Made by a program: the position numbers and the translations under genes | The notes under the pieces: generated by a model | The model's database searches: none | Seen by the model: only the letters and a program-made list of their open reading frames with translations | Told to the model about the DNA's origin: nothing | Part shown: positions 1 to 8,715 of the stretch, in pieces | How the letters are laid out: every line of letters begins with the position of its first letter | Numbering within the stretch: position 1 is the stretch's first letter | Assembly (NCBI GenBank): GCA_000719025.1 | Contig: JODP01000011.1 | Span: 185,831 to 249,830, forward strand | Length of the DNA: 64,000 bases | Direction: 5' to 3' | Origin: Kineosporia aurantiaca JCM 3230 | GTDB taxonomy: Bacteria > Actinomycetota > Actinomycetes > Actinomycetales > Kineosporiaceae

Positions 1-987
1 CTGGACATGGGTTTCCACGCAGATCAGCAGTATGCTGCCGGGGACGCCGATCAGGACGGCGGCAACGATCGCGGTGGGTAGTCCAGGTGCGTTGAAGAGC
101 GTGAAATAAGTGACGCCGGTGGCCAGCTGGGTAGCGACAAGAAGGGGACGAGTGTCAAGCCGGGTTAGCAGGAACCGGCTGAGCGTGGAGCCCAGAACGT
201 AACCCAACCCCAGTCCCGAGATGATGTACCCGACACCGGCACCAGAAGCGTCCAAAGGTCCCACCACAAAAGGAACCAGCAGCGCGGTGAGGGCGGCGTT
301 CGCGGTGAGGAAGGCGCCGTTCCCGATCAGCGGTCCTCGCAGGGACGGGGAGCGGGCAATGTATGCGAGTCCAGCTCGTAGGCCATCGGTTTCGCCCGGC
401 GATGCCGGTTTGATGCGGAGGCGACCGAGGCGCCCAAGGAGAGCTGCCGAGATCAGGTAGCTACCGACGTCAATAATCAACACTGAAGTGATGCCTGGTC
501 CGCTGAGGAGCAGGGCGCCCAGCACGGGTGCGCTCAGGCGCAGCACGCTGCCGGACAGGGCGCTCAGCGCATTGGCCGAAGCCAGCGCGGTACCGGTGCC
601 GACGATGTTCGGCATGATGATCCGAGCGGCGGGCCGGAAGACCGTGGTGGCGCTGTTCTCCCCAAGAACGGCCAGGTAGAGCAGCCAGAGGCGCCCGGGA
701 CGATCCACGAGCAGAATCGCGGCGACGGAGACGGCCGCCGCCAGATCGGCCAGCACCATGGCCCTCGCCGGGTTCCAGCGGTCCAGCAGCACCCCGGCCC
801 AGGGCCCGAGGAGCAGGCCGGGCAGCGCTTCGAGAGCGAGGGTCAGCCCGGTCGCGGTAGGGGAGCCCGTGAGCTTGAAGACCTGGACCGGCAAAGCCAC
901 GATGAGCAGCCAGGAACCGAGCCCCGAGACGACGCCACCCGTCCACAGGAGCCGGAAGCGCGCATACTTCAGCGGGGAGCCGTCCAT
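1..987 (-). CDS. MFS transporter, 3' end outside window
   Basis: The minus strand stays open from an ATG at 987 to the window edge (329 codons, no stop), so the C-terminus is missing. The protein is very hydrophobic, with regularly spaced membrane segments and the MFS loop pattern GPWAGVLLDRW after the second helix. It resembles actinobacterial drug or metabolite exporters of the major facilitator superfamily; the substrate cannot be told. It is divergent from the XRE regulator at 1044, and the 56-base gap holds an inverted repeat, so the regulator probably controls it. Confidence 0.85.
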   Translation of the reverse strand, partial: MDGSPLKYARFRLLWTGGVVSGLGSWLLIVALPVQVFKLTGSPTATGLTLALEALPGLLLGPWAGVLLDRWNPARAMVLADLAAAVSVAAILLVDRPGRLWLLYLAVLGENSATTVFRPAARIIMPNIVGTGTALASANALSALSGSVLRLSAPVLGALLLSGPGITSVLIIDVGSYLISAALLGRLGRLRIKPASPGETDGLRAGLAYIARSPSLRGPLIGNGAFLTANAALTALLVPFVVGPLDASGAGVGYIISGLGLGYVLGSTLSRFLLTRLDTRPLLVATQLATGVTYFTLFNAPGLPTAIVAAVLIGVPGSILLICVETHVQ

Positions 988-1007
988 CGCGGCAAAGTAT
1001 CTTTGTA

Positions 1008-1031
1008 GAACACTTCGCGGCAAGAGTGTTC
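1008..1031. promoter_or_regulatory. Inverted repeat between divergent MFS and XRE genes
   Basis: GAACACT and AGTGTTC form perfect 7-bp arms separated by 10 bases. The repeat lies between the divergent transporter and XRE-type gene, where an autoregulatory operator is expected. Binding by the XRE protein is inference. Confidence 0.5.
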
Positions 1032-1043
1032 TGAGGGGATAAG

Positions 1044-1493
1044 ATGGTCGGCATGGACGGAGTGCAGCTGGGGCAGCTGTTGCGCGCGCAGCGTCAGGAG
1101 GCCGGCCGGACCATCGCGTCGGTCGCGGTGGAGGCCGGGCTGTCGGTGCCCTACATTGCAAACCTGGAAAATGGACGCGGCAATCCAACTTTGTCTGCGT
1201 TGCAACGGCTTACGGCTGCGCTAGGCCTGCGTCTGAAGCTGGGGCTGAACGCGGGGGAGGAGCGCCGGGAGTTCGCGGGTGCGGATCGGCTCGCGGAGTT
1301 GCCACGAGCCCAGGCCGCGGCCCGGCAACTGGCGCGTCAGAACCGGAGCGACCCGGCGGCGATGACCCAGCACCTGCGCGACGCGCTGAACGCCATTGCC
1401 GCGATGACCGGCGGCGACCTCGGCGAACGCGACCTGGACCGGCTGCTGGACCTACTTCTTCTGGCTTCTGGAGACTTCACCGATGGGTTCTGA
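1044..1493 (+). CDS. XRE-family transcriptional regulator
   Basis: This 149-aa protein has an N-terminal helix-turn-helix (about residues 7-62, with IASVAVEAGLSVPYIANLE as the recognition region) and a helical C-terminal half of unknown role. The start follows a GAGGGG box by about 5 bases; a second in-frame ATG lies three codons later. Divergent orientation to the MFS gene and the intervening palindrome suggest local autoregulation of an exporter. Confidence 0.8.
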   Translation: MVGMDGVQLGQLLRAQRQEAGRTIASVAVEAGLSVPYIANLENGRGNPTLSALQRLTAALGLRLKLGLNAGEERREFAGADRLAELPRAQAAARQLARQNRSDPAAMTQHLRDALNAIAAMTGGDLGERDLDRLLDLLLLASGDFTDGF

Positions 1494-1558
1494 AGACCAA
1501 TCCCTGAACGACCGGCTGTCCGCAATCCGGAATGGAAGGGGTCAATGGCTGTATCTGG

Positions 1559-1978
1559 CTAAGAACTCGGGGCCGACTCCTGGGCCAACTGATCAGCAAG
1601 CGCCTTCACCCGAGCAGTGATGTCGTCCCGGATCAGGCGCATCCGTTCCATCCCCTCGATCCCGCGCAGGGACGGCTCGTCGGTCTCCCACGTGACGACC
1701 GGTGTTCCGTCGACCGGTTCCACCCGGGCCTCCCGCCCGAGCACCACGACCAGGTCGGCACCACGGATCAGATCCGGGGTCAGGGCCTTGGGCGTTTGCC
1801 CGCTCAGATCGACGCCGACTTCCTCCAGGGCCTGCACCGACTGACGGTTGAGCTTCGTACCCGGATCGGTGCCCGCGGAGTCGACCTCAAGCCCCGGACC
1901 GGCGTACTTGCCCATGAGACCGGCCGCCATCTGCGACTTTCCGCCGTTGCGGACGCAGACGAACAGCACCTTGGTCAC
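1559..1978 (-). CDS. arsC: Arsenate reductase, LMW-phosphatase fold
   Basis: A 139-aa protein of the low-molecular-weight tyrosine-phosphatase family. The N-terminal loop CVRNGGKSQMA matches actinobacterial arsenate reductases (arsenate-mycothiol transferase type), which carry Lys where classic phosphatases have Arg. Expected role: reduction of arsenate to arsenite using mycothiol, in the cytoplasm. The start overlaps the end of arsM by 4 bases, so the two are translationally coupled. The mycothiol partner is inferred from the lineage. Confidence 0.87.
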   Translation of the reverse strand: MTKVLFVCVRNGGKSQMAAGLMGKYAGPGLEVDSAGTDPGTKLNRQSVQALEEVGVDLSGQTPKALTPDLIRGADLVVVLGREARVEPVDGTPVVTWETDEPSLRGIEGMERMRLIRDDITARVKALADQLAQESAPSS

Positions 1979-2748
1979 GGCTTCACCGCCTGGATGATGG
2001 CCCCGTGCAGGCCCGGCGCGGCCTCATGGGTGAACTCGACCTGCGCGTCGACGAAACCGGCCGCGTCCAAACCCTCGAGGTATTCACTCCGGGACAGCGC
2101 GCCGGCGATGCAGCCCACGTAGCTGCCCCGCTCGGCCCGCTCGGCCGGGCTGACATCGTCCTCGGCCACGACATCGCTGATCCCGATCCGACCGCCGGGA
2201 ACCAGCACCCGGAACATCTCGGCCAGCACGGCCGGCTTGTCGGTGGACAGGTTCACCACGCAGTTGCTGATCACCACGTCGATCGACGCTGCGGGCAGCG
2301 GGATGGCCTCGATCTCGCCCTTGAGGAAGTCGACGTTCGTGGCCCCGGCCTTCTCGGCGTTCGAGCGGGCCAGGGCCAGCATTTCCTCGGTCATGTCCAA
2401 CCCGTACGCCCGGCCCGTGGGACCTACCCGGCGAGCGGACAGGAGCACGTCGATTCCGCCACCCGAGCCCAGGTCCAGCACCCGATCGCCCGGTTGCAGG
2501 GAAGCCACCGCCATTGGATTGCCGCAGCCCAGCGATGCGGCCAGGGCCTCCGCCGGTAGGCCTTCCACCTCATCGGTTGCGTACAGTCCGGCGCCAAAGG
2601 CCCCGTCAAGGGCCATCGAGTCGTCGGCGGCGTCGGGGCCGCAGCACGAGGTAGACGAGCCTTGGGCATCTGGGCCGACCACCGCAAGGGCGGCCGCGGC
2701 GTACCGGCTCCGGACCTGTTCGCGCAGATCCTTGGACTCTGTGGTCAT
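1975..2748 (-). CDS. arsM: Arsenite S-adenosylmethionine methyltransferase
   Basis: A 257-aa class I methyltransferase. The SAM site is VLDLGSGGGIDV, and the conserved cysteines of arsenite methylases are visible: SSTSCCGPD near the N-terminus, ASLGCGNP, and VISNCVVNLS. It methylates As(III) to methylated or volatile species. The ATG at 2748 is chosen for its GGAGG box 6 bases upstream; longer readings would run through the arsR-side operator. It is divergent from arsR and coupled to arsC. Confidence 0.92.
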   Translation of the reverse strand: MTTESKDLREQVRSRYAAAALAVVGPDAQGSSTSCCGPDAADDSMALDGAFGAGLYATDEVEGLPAEALAASLGCGNPMAVASLQPGDRVLDLGSGGGIDVLLSARRVGPTGRAYGLDMTEEMLALARSNAEKAGATNVDFLKGEIEAIPLPAASIDVVISNCVVNLSTDKPAVLAEMFRVLVPGGRIGISDVVAEDDVSPAERAERGSYVGCIAGALSRSEYLEGLDAAGFVDAQVEFTHEAAPGLHGAIIQAVKP

Positions 2749-2764
2749 GGCCGTCCTCCAGGAA

Positions 2765-2780
2765 ATAGACGTTCGTCTAT
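2765..2780. promoter_or_regulatory. ArsR-type operator box 1
   Basis: ATAGACGTTCGTCTAT has 7-bp inverted arms (ATAGACG/CGTCTAT) around two bases. It lies immediately upstream of the arsM ribosome binding site, in the gap shared with arsR. Confidence 0.6.
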
Positions 2781-2804
2781 GTCTGATCGTGGAGCAGGGA
2801 TCGA

Positions 2805-2820
2805 CAGACGTCAATGTCTG
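2805..2820. promoter_or_regulatory. ArsR-type operator box 2
   Basis: CAGAC and GTCTG arms around 6 bases, just upstream of arsR. Both boxes share the half site AGAC/GTCT, consistent with one dimeric regulator binding twice. Use by the adjacent ArsR is inference. Confidence 0.45.
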
Positions 2821-2836
2821 ACGCAGACTGATCCTC

Positions 2837-3202
2837 GTGCAGATCGAGTTCAAGGCCTCCGGAACCGAAGACGCCGGGTGCTGCGTCCCCGAGCGCAGTG
2901 GCCCGATCCGCAGCATCGAGGAGGCGCAGAACCTGGCCGGCCTGCTCAAGGCCCTGGCCGAGCCCACCCGACTGCAGTTGCTGTCCCTGGTCGCGGCTCA
3001 CGACGGCGGTGAGGCCTGCGTCTGCGACTTGACCGAGCCGGTGGGTCTGTCCCAGCCGACGGTTTCCCACCATCTGAAGATCCTCGTGGATACCGGCCTG
3101 CTCACCCGCGAAAAGCGCGGCGTGTGGGCGTACTACGCCCTCGTGCCCGAGCGGATGAACCAGATTGCCCAAGCTCTGGGCGACTTCACTACGTCGCGCT
3201 GA
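2837..3202 (+). CDS. arsR: ArsR-family arsenic-responsive repressor
   Basis: A 121-aa winged-helix repressor. The metalloid-binding motif ACVCDL (two Cys) is followed by the recognition helix LSQPTVSHHLKIL. An N-terminal CC pair near residue 16 may add to As(III) binding. It starts at a GTG just after two palindromic boxes. It should release the divergent arsM-arsC operon and itself when As(III) binds. No arsenite efflux gene (acr3/arsB) is in the window. Confidence 0.92.
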   Translation: MQIEFKASGTEDAGCCVPERSGPIRSIEEAQNLAGLLKALAEPTRLQLLSLVAAHDGGEACVCDLTEPVGLSQPTVSHHLKILVDTGLLTREKRGVWAYYALVPERMNQIAQALGDFTTSR

Positions 3203-3227
3203 CCCGGGCGCTGATCCGGGCGTCTGT

Positions 3228-3671
3228 TCAAGCGAGGGCCGAGGCCAGCAGGGCAAAGGCCGCGATGACGGCGACGCGGACGTAGTGGAAGCGGTCCCAC
3301 CGGTTGGACTGCTCCTTCCAGTCCGCGGGCCGGTTCTCGGGCGTCCAGTTCTTGCTCTGGTTGTTGATCGGGACCAGCAGCAGGACTGACATGACGACGC
3401 TCACGATCAGCAGGGCGGCGGCGGTGGCGACGAGCCCGGTGCCGGAGTGATGCCGTCCGGCGACAGCCCAGATTCCGCTCAGGATCAGCGATCCGATGTA
3501 CCAGAACGGCATGACGGCGCCCAGCATCCGACCCCCGTGGGCCCGGCCGAGCTGGCCGGCGTCCCCGGGCAATGCGTCGAAGATCGGATTGAGGACGAAG
3601 GCGACGGCGAACTCGACCCCCACCATCAGGCCGACGACCACGACGGTGAAGACCTCGAGTGCGGTAAGCAT
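3228..3671 (-). CDS. DUF1772 membrane protein
   Basis: A 147-aa protein with about four transmembrane segments. The charged stretch NRPADWKEQSNRWDRFHYVR before the last helix is the signature of DUF1772 (anthrone-oxygenase-like) proteins. Function in bacteria is not established. It is divergent from the TetR gene at 3761, and the gap holds two near-identical palindromes, so it is the probable target of that repressor. Confidence 0.8.
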   Translation of the reverse strand: MLTALEVFTVVVVGLMVGVEFAVAFVLNPIFDALPGDAGQLGRAHGGRMLGAVMPFWYIGSLILSGIWAVAGRHHSGTGLVATAAALLIVSVVMSVLLLVPINNQSKNWTPENRPADWKEQSNRWDRFHYVRVAVIAAFALLASALA

Positions 3672-3687
3672 GCTGACTCCTCAAGTC

Positions 3688-3700
3688 CTAGCGTTGCTAG
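3688..3700. promoter_or_regulatory. TetR-type operator copy 1
   Basis: CTAGCGTTGCTAG: 5-bp arms CTAGC/GCTAG around three bases, just upstream of the DUF1772 gene. AGCAACGCTA at 3708-3717 repeats it in inverse. Confidence 0.6.
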
Positions 3701-3738
3701 ATGATGGAGCAACGCTAACTCTGCCACCGCTCGATTGT

Positions 3739-3751
3739 CTAGCACTGCTAG
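3739..3751. promoter_or_regulatory. TetR-type operator copy 2
   Basis: CTAGCACTGCTAG has the same CTAGC-N3-GCTAG structure as copy 1. It lies 9 bases before the TetR gene, as expected for autoregulation. Confidence 0.6.
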
Positions 3752-3760
3752 AATCAGCCT

Positions 3761-4339
3761 ATGCCGGTACAGGAACGCAAGCAGCGCGAGCGGGCCGAGC
3801 GCGAGCGCCTCATCGTGGCCACCGCCCGCGAGCTCGCTGAGCAGCAGGGCTGGGACGCGGTCACCACCCGCCGGCTCGCCGAGCGCATCGAGTACAGCCA
3901 ACCCGTGCTCTACAGCCACTTCCGCGGCAAGCGCGAGATCATCGGCGCCGTCGCCCTCGAGGGCGCCGCCGAGATGGCCGCTGCCGTGCGAGCCGCCACC
4001 GCTGCCGCAGACGGCCCCCGAGCCCGAGTCATCGCCCTCGCCCGCACCTACCTCGACTTCGCTGCCCGCAACCCTGCCGTCTACGACGCGATGTTCCAGC
4101 TCGACGGCGGCCTGTCGTTCGCGAACGAGGACACGCCGGAACCACTGAAGGAAGGTTTCGCCGCCCTGCTGGAGACCCTCGAAGCCGTCGCCGGGGAGGG
4201 CGTCCATCCGGGCCTGTTCACCGAGACCTTCTGGGCGTCCCTGCACGGTCTGGCCACCCTGACCCGCGCCGGGCGGCTGCCTCCGGAGGACACCGAGCGC
4301 CGGGCGGAGCTGCTGGTGGACCGGCTGGCCCGGTTCTGA
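3761..4339 (+). CDS. TetR-family transcriptional repressor
   Basis: A 192-aa TetR protein. The N-terminal DNA-binding region contains TTRRLAERIEYSQPVLYSHF (about residues 36-55), followed by a helical ligand domain with a WASLHGLATL segment of the WHG type. It faces away from the DUF1772 gene and is preceded by CTAGC-N3-GCTAG palindromes. Inferred role: repression of itself and the DUF1772 membrane protein; the inducer is unknown. Confidence 0.87.
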   Translation: MPVQERKQRERAERERLIVATARELAEQQGWDAVTTRRLAERIEYSQPVLYSHFRGKREIIGAVALEGAAEMAAAVRAATAAADGPRARVIALARTYLDFAARNPAVYDAMFQLDGGLSFANEDTPEPLKEGFAALLETLEAVAGEGVHPGLFTETFWASLHGLATLTRAGRLPPEDTERRAELLVDRLARF

Positions 4340-4497
4340 CCTCGCTGGCCATTCACGATGGGGCCTTCGTCGCTGCGATGACCGGCTCTAGGGACGAGAT
4401 CTGACCGCCTCCTGGACCTGCTCTCCGAGCCCGCTTCGGACTCGCTGACGGCCAGTAGGGTGCGTTGCGGAAGCGAAAGCTGAGCGAAGGGATTCTC

Positions 4498-5166
4498 GTG
4501 CTCTCGTCAATCTGGCAGTGGCCATCCTTCTCGATGGCACCCCTTGGCTACTGCCTGACACTCACCCGCAAGAAATCAATCGACCAGGTGCTGAACGCGT
4601 ATGGCGCGGCCGACCACGAGGTCAGCCAGTTGACCCATCGCCAAGCCGCCGCTCTCCTGCATCCTTGCTCCAACATCGCGCTCCGTGTGGGCCTCGTCGG
4701 CGACTGCGCTTTCTGTTTCGAGGAAGGAGACGTTCTAGGAATCGGGCGAGAGATACAGCAATCCCTCTCTGCCGGCAGCGAGACGTTCACCCTGTGCAAC
4801 ACGCCTGAAAAGGGAATGGTCACGGTCTCGCAGATGCGCGACGGTCAATCCGTGGGCGGCTTCGAGGTCGGTATGGAACTGCCTCTCTCGCAGCAATCCT
4901 CATGGAGTCGCGAAGCTGATCGCCTCCTCGCGGCCGGCGGAATGACCAAAGTCCAGGTCGCTCTGGAAATCGCCAGTGACTGGGCCGGAGCGCCCTTCCC
5001 ATGGGAATCAACCATGGGCGGCGAGCTGGCCACGGTGTTTCTGCCAGTGACGCATCATCAGCCCCCGGGTCTCCCCATGACTGCGACTCGCCCCGCCTGG
5101 ACTTCACTGGGGCAGGAATTGTCTTCGATGGGCGGCCATCTACAATCGCCCCAGCTTGACGACTGA
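4498..5166 (+). CDS. DUF6461-like protein
   Basis: A 222-aa protein resembling the actinobacterial DUF6461 family (pattern GYCLTLTRKKSIDQVLNAYGA near the start, then a VGLVGDCAFCFEEG strand). Function is unknown. The GTG at 4498 follows GAAGGGA by 6-7 bases and is preferred over an upstream TTG at 4465. A second DUF6461-like gene lies directly downstream on the same strand. Confidence 0.6.
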   Translation: MLSSIWQWPSFSMAPLGYCLTLTRKKSIDQVLNAYGAADHEVSQLTHRQAAALLHPCSNIALRVGLVGDCAFCFEEGDVLGIGREIQQSLSAGSETFTLCNTPEKGMVTVSQMRDGQSVGGFEVGMELPLSQQSSWSREADRLLAAGGMTKVQVALEIASDWAGAPFPWESTMGGELATVFLPVTHHQPPGLPMTATRPAWTSLGQELSSMGGHLQSPQLDD

Positions 5167-5233
5167 ACCTTGGTGCATTCGTCGCCCGTGAAGAGAGCAA
5201 GAAGAGGACCTGGAGACCAAGGAGCGGCGAGAC

Positions 5234-5815
5234 GTGGACTACCGGGCGTGGAACGAAGCGCTGGGACTGGATGAGGCGTACAGCTTTGCAGTCGTCATCG
5301 ACACGACACCGGACCAGGCCCTGCAGCGGCTGGGCGCGCAGCCGGACCAGATTGCCTCGGGCAGCTGGGACGATCTGCAGAACAGGGTCCAGGCCGAGAC
5401 TCCCGACCTGATGGACCATCTGGTGCTGGCCGCCTTCGACCTGGGCCAGCACACGCTGATCGTCGAGGGCATATCGAGTTTTGTCAACGCGCCCTTCACC
5501 GGGATGCCACCGGAGATCTCGGCGTCGACCACGGCCATCGCGAGTTCGTTCGACGTCGAGTCCATGAACAACTTCCAGGTTCTGGTCGACGGCGTCGAGG
5601 TCGCCAACTACGGCGAGAACGGCGATCTGGACGCGGTTCCGCCGCTGGTGCAGGAGGCTTTGGACGCCATGGGCGTGGAGGCCGACGACGTGGTGAACAC
5701 CGTTGCCGACCGCGGGCGTGATCTGGAACTGATCAGCCGGATCACGGGGGTGCACCCGCAGGCATCCGACGTCACCGGGATCGGCCGCATCGCCGTGGTA
5801 CCGCTCGCTGACTAA
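5234..5815 (+). CDS. DUF6461-like protein, second copy
   Basis: A 193-aa acidic, soluble protein with the same family pattern: SFAVVIDTTPDQALQRLGAQ followed by HTLIVEGISSF. It is too diverged from the upstream gene to be a recent duplicate. Function is unknown. Confidence 0.65.
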   Translation: MDYRAWNEALGLDEAYSFAVVIDTTPDQALQRLGAQPDQIASGSWDDLQNRVQAETPDLMDHLVLAAFDLGQHTLIVEGISSFVNAPFTGMPPEISASTTAIASSFDVESMNNFQVLVDGVEVANYGENGDLDAVPPLVQEALDAMGVEADDVVNTVADRGRDLELISRITGVHPQASDVTGIGRIAVVPLAD

Positions 5816-5863
5816 ACGGACGATTCGACGTGCGTTCCGGCGTCCCTTGGTGATCATGGCAAC

Positions 5864-6301
5864 GTGACCGAGACCGAACCGGACATCGCCGCTTTGGCCC
5901 CGCGCCGGCAGGATCGCCGCCTGCGCCGGCTCGTGATGATCTGGCTGCGCAAGCGTGGCGTGAGTCGGTACCAGCCGCTGCTGGTGGGTGGTGTCGACCG
6001 GGAACGAAGTCGGAGCATCCGCGACGCGATCAAGGAAGGCCGGCCAGTTGAGGCCCGCGATCAGGCCATCGCCGTCGAGCTCACACAGCGGACGGTTCAG
6101 CAGCGCTGGATTGTCTACGGAACGACCTTCTGGCTCCTTTTCGCCCTGGTGAACGAGGTTCTCGGCCATCACTTCGGTTTCCCTCAGGCCCTCATCGTCG
6201 TCGGTGCCGCGGGGTTCTTTACGAGCCTGCCGTTCTCGCTCCGGGACATTCGCCGTGCCCGACGCTGGCTGCGGGATAACGAACATGACGCCGACAACTG
6301 A
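5864..6301 (+). CDS. Small membrane protein
   Basis: A 145-aa protein with a basic N-terminal half (residues 15-50) and two predicted membrane segments (about 85-105 and 108-125, WIVYGTTFWLLFALVNEVL and ALIVVGAAGFFTSLPF). The start is a GTG. It overlaps the next gene by 17 bases, so the two probably form an operon. No family recognised. Confidence 0.6.
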   Translation: MTETEPDIAALAPRRQDRRLRRLVMIWLRKRGVSRYQPLLVGGVDRERSRSIRDAIKEGRPVEARDQAIAVELTQRTVQQRWIVYGTTFWLLFALVNEVLGHHFGFPQALIVVGAAGFFTSLPFSLRDIRRARRWLRDNEHDADN

Positions 6302-6704
6302 GCGTCTGGTCTTTCCCCGCCCGGCAAGCCCACGCGTCCGTCGTATCGTCTTGGCCGTCGTTGTCGTGAGTTACGCGGTCCTTATCGCCGTGGGCATCCG
6401 GTTTCACCTCCTCACCGTCGCCCTCGGCCCGGCCTTGGTCCAAGCCCCCGTGCAGTGGAGGATCGCTCGCCAAGGCACTCTCGTCACCAAGGAATCCATC
6501 ACGGTCCGAGGCCCTTTCCGAACCCGGACCCTGTCCCTCACCGACGCCGTGGAAATCGTCCATCCCGGCCACTTCGGCCGTCACGTACTCGTGACCCCGA
6601 AGGTCGGCTACAAGTGGCAACTGCCCCGGGCGACGGCCGATGACGTCGAAGCCATCCACGCCTTGACCGGTCTTCCCGTTCGGGTGAGCCAACATCCCGA
6701 GTGA
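6285..6704 (+). CDS. Membrane protein with PH-like domain
   Basis: A 139-aa protein: short cytoplasmic tail, one or two hydrophobic segments (residues 20-50), then a soluble part whose layout (ESITVRGPFRTRTLSLTDAVEI) resembles bacterial PH-like domains. Function is unknown. The ATG lies inside the end of the upstream gene, which suggests coupling. Confidence 0.6.
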   Translation: MTPTTERLVFPRPASPRVRRIVLAVVVVSYAVLIAVGIRFHLLTVALGPALVQAPVQWRIARQGTLVTKESITVRGPFRTRTLSLTDAVEIVHPGHFGRHVLVTPKVGYKWQLPRATADDVEAIHALTGLPVRVSQHPE

Positions 6705-6742
6705 TCGGTAGGGATTGCTCGCGTGCCCAAACCGTTCAGCGA

Positions 6743-7366
6743 TCAGCCAGGAAGGTCATGGGTGGGCGTCCGGGAGCCCCCGTGTGATGCGACCAGGGCG
6801 TCCGCCACGATCGTCCCGTCTGCGTCGGCGATTTCGGCGGGGTACTCCGGCAGCAGGTCGTCCCAGATGCTCAGCCACGACCCGAGCAACTGTCTCTGTC
6901 CTTCGGGGCGGGCGAAGAACCAAACGTGCAGATGGGCGCCACCGTCACCGATGCGGTAGATGTGGGCCCGGGCGATGTGGGGGAGGGCCTGCACGTGCCG
7001 CACGATGCGGGTGCTCAGCAGGCCCAACTCGGCCGCCAGCTCGTCCGGCAGGTCGGCCATGTCGTAGTGGTCGCGCGGATACAGCATCAGGGCCAGCGGG
7101 ACGCCGACCCCCGATACCCTGGCCAACCGCCAGTTCTCGTTGAACCAGATCCCTTCGTCCCGCTTACGGCAGGCACTGCAGTCGGCCGGGTCCTCGCCGT
7201 GTCGGGCGGGCTCGGGTACCACTGGGGGTCGCAGGGGCGCGACCTGCAGGCCGTCCGTCTCGAAAGGGCTGATGTCCCAGCCGGTCATCCGGGCCAGCGG
7301 TAGGCGGTGCTCGCCGTCGGCCGCGGCGATTGCGTGCTCGTAGAACTCATCCGGTCGCATGGCCAT
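6743..7366 (-). CDS. HIT-superfamily hydrolase
   Basis: A 207-aa protein of the histidine-triad fold. The motif AHLHVWFFARP (His-x-His) sits near residue 150, and a CSACRKRD segment near residue 62 may bind zinc. HIT proteins hydrolyse or transfer nucleotides (Ap4A, GalT-type); the substrate is unknown here. Two ATGs two codons apart can serve as start. Confidence 0.75.
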   Translation of the reverse strand: MAMRPDEFYEHAIAAADGEHRLPLARMTGWDISPFETDGLQVAPLRPPVVPEPARHGEDPADCSACRKRDEGIWFNENWRLARVSGVGVPLALMLYPRDHYDMADLPDELAAELGLLSTRIVRHVQALPHIARAHIYRIGDGGAHLHVWFFARPEGQRQLLGSWLSIWDDLLPEYPAEIADADGTIVADALVASHGGSRTPTHDLPG

Positions 7367-7467
7367 GCGGAAATCCTATTGCGAAGAAATGTCCGGTATC
7401 GAGCAGGCCGACCTCGGTCCCGGCAGATGCTTTGCCGGACCGAGGTCGTCACTGCATCAGTGCTGCG

Positions 7468-8505
7468 TCAGGAACAGGTCCAGATGGCCGGGGTGGGCCA
7501 CCCGTTCGGAGCCGAGGCGGACCGGCCGACCAGGACGCCGGCGTCGGTCACCAGGGCGACGCGCTCGCTGCCGCCCGGAATCAGACTGGGCAGAGGAGGT
7601 GAGAGCACGCCGTCCTGCAGCACGCGGGTGTCGCCCTGCTCGTCGCTTCCGACCACCACACCCTTGCTGTTCACGCTTGTGACCAGGGTGAAGGGCAGCG
7701 CGGTGGCCTTGCCGTTGCGCCACAGGAGAGGGGCTGACTCGGTGCTGCCGACCGGCGTCCCAAATCCCACAACGTAAGCGCCTGCGGCGGTTCCCACTCC
7801 CGACTCCTGCCCCGGTTCCACACCCGGAAGGTAGGAGAACTTGCCGGCGATGGTTCCGCTGACGGCCCGCCACACCGGTTCGGCGTCATCGCTGCGGGTC
7901 GTGCCGAAGATTTGGCCGGAGTCGCTGATGCTGCGGAGCGTCAATTGACCGTCGGCGTACCCGAGGTCCTTCACCTTCGTAGGTGCGTACGCCGACCAGG
8001 CCAGGCCGTGCTCGCGTCCATCGATGGTGGCGTTGCCGACGATGGTGCCCGAGTCGTTCATGTCCTCAGCAACCCATTGCTGGGACCCTGCGGGAAGGGC
8101 CAGCCGGGTGGCCTTCCCCCGGACCCAGACCACCGGACTCAGGTCGTCGTAACCCAGGATGACGCCCCGCTTGTTGATGTTGCCTCCGCCGCCCCACGGG
8201 CCGGGAGTCTCCAGGACGTCCACAACGCCGTCGCGCCATACGAGCAGGTCGGACTCCCCGGTGGGACCGTCGCCGCTGCCCACGAAGACGCCCTTGTCGT
8301 TGGCCCCGGACGCCCCACCGGTGTCGAAACCTTCGGGCATGGGAAGTGCCTCCACCTTCCAGGAGCAGGCACTGCTGGAGGTCATGGGCGAGGGGGTAGC
8401 CGCGGAGGCGGACGTGGCCGTTGCGACCGCCGGGGTGGCAATCAATCCGGCGCCGATCAGAGCGATCACGGCCCGGGCGGGACGCTGACGAAACGCAAAA
8501 CGCAT
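7468..8505 (-). CDS. Secreted HAF-repeat protein
   Basis: A 345-aa exported protein: basic start, hydrophobic core IALIGAGLIATPAVATA and an Ala-rich cleavage region, then about six short repeats of type 'NDSGTIVGNA...', 'SDSGQIFGTT', 'NSKGVVVGSD', which match extracellular HAF-type repeats and probably build a beta-propeller. Two Cys (CSWKVE and C-terminal TCS) could form a disulfide. Function is unknown. The ATG at 8505 follows AGGGA by 5 bases. Confidence 0.75.
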   Translation of the reverse strand: MRFAFRQRPARAVIALIGAGLIATPAVATATSASAATPSPMTSSSACSWKVEALPMPEGFDTGGASGANDKGVFVGSGDGPTGESDLLVWRDGVVDVLETPGPWGGGGNINKRGVILGYDDLSPVVWVRGKATRLALPAGSQQWVAEDMNDSGTIVGNATIDGREHGLAWSAYAPTKVKDLGYADGQLTLRSISDSGQIFGTTRSDDAEPVWRAVSGTIAGKFSYLPGVEPGQESGVGTAAGAYVVGFGTPVGSTESAPLLWRNGKATALPFTLVTSVNSKGVVVGSDEQGDTRVLQDGVLSPPLPSLIPGGSERVALVTDAGVLVGRSASAPNGWPTPAIWTCS

Positions 8506-8715
8506 AGTGTTCCCTACTGTTCGCAAGATCCTGGTGCCCGGCCGGACAGTCGTCACAGTAATCACGCAGACAGCGAGGTGGGGGCTGGTGCGCGGTTTGT
8601 CACAAAACGGACCTTAGCCACATTTTCCGGCTACTGTGGCGGGGCATCGGAACTGCGGCGGGCGCACAGTGTCGGCATTCAGTGATGCACGAGCTCCGGT
8701 GAGCCCGTCCGCCCA

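Noticed and set aside
470..1054. 194-aa minus-strand frame
   Set aside because: Out of frame with the MFS gene that occupies this strand; Arg/Ala-rich shadow.
4820..6286. 488-aa minus-strand open frame
   Set aside because: It lies antisense to the two DUF6461-like genes and the 145-aa membrane protein, with composition typical of a GC-rich shadow frame.
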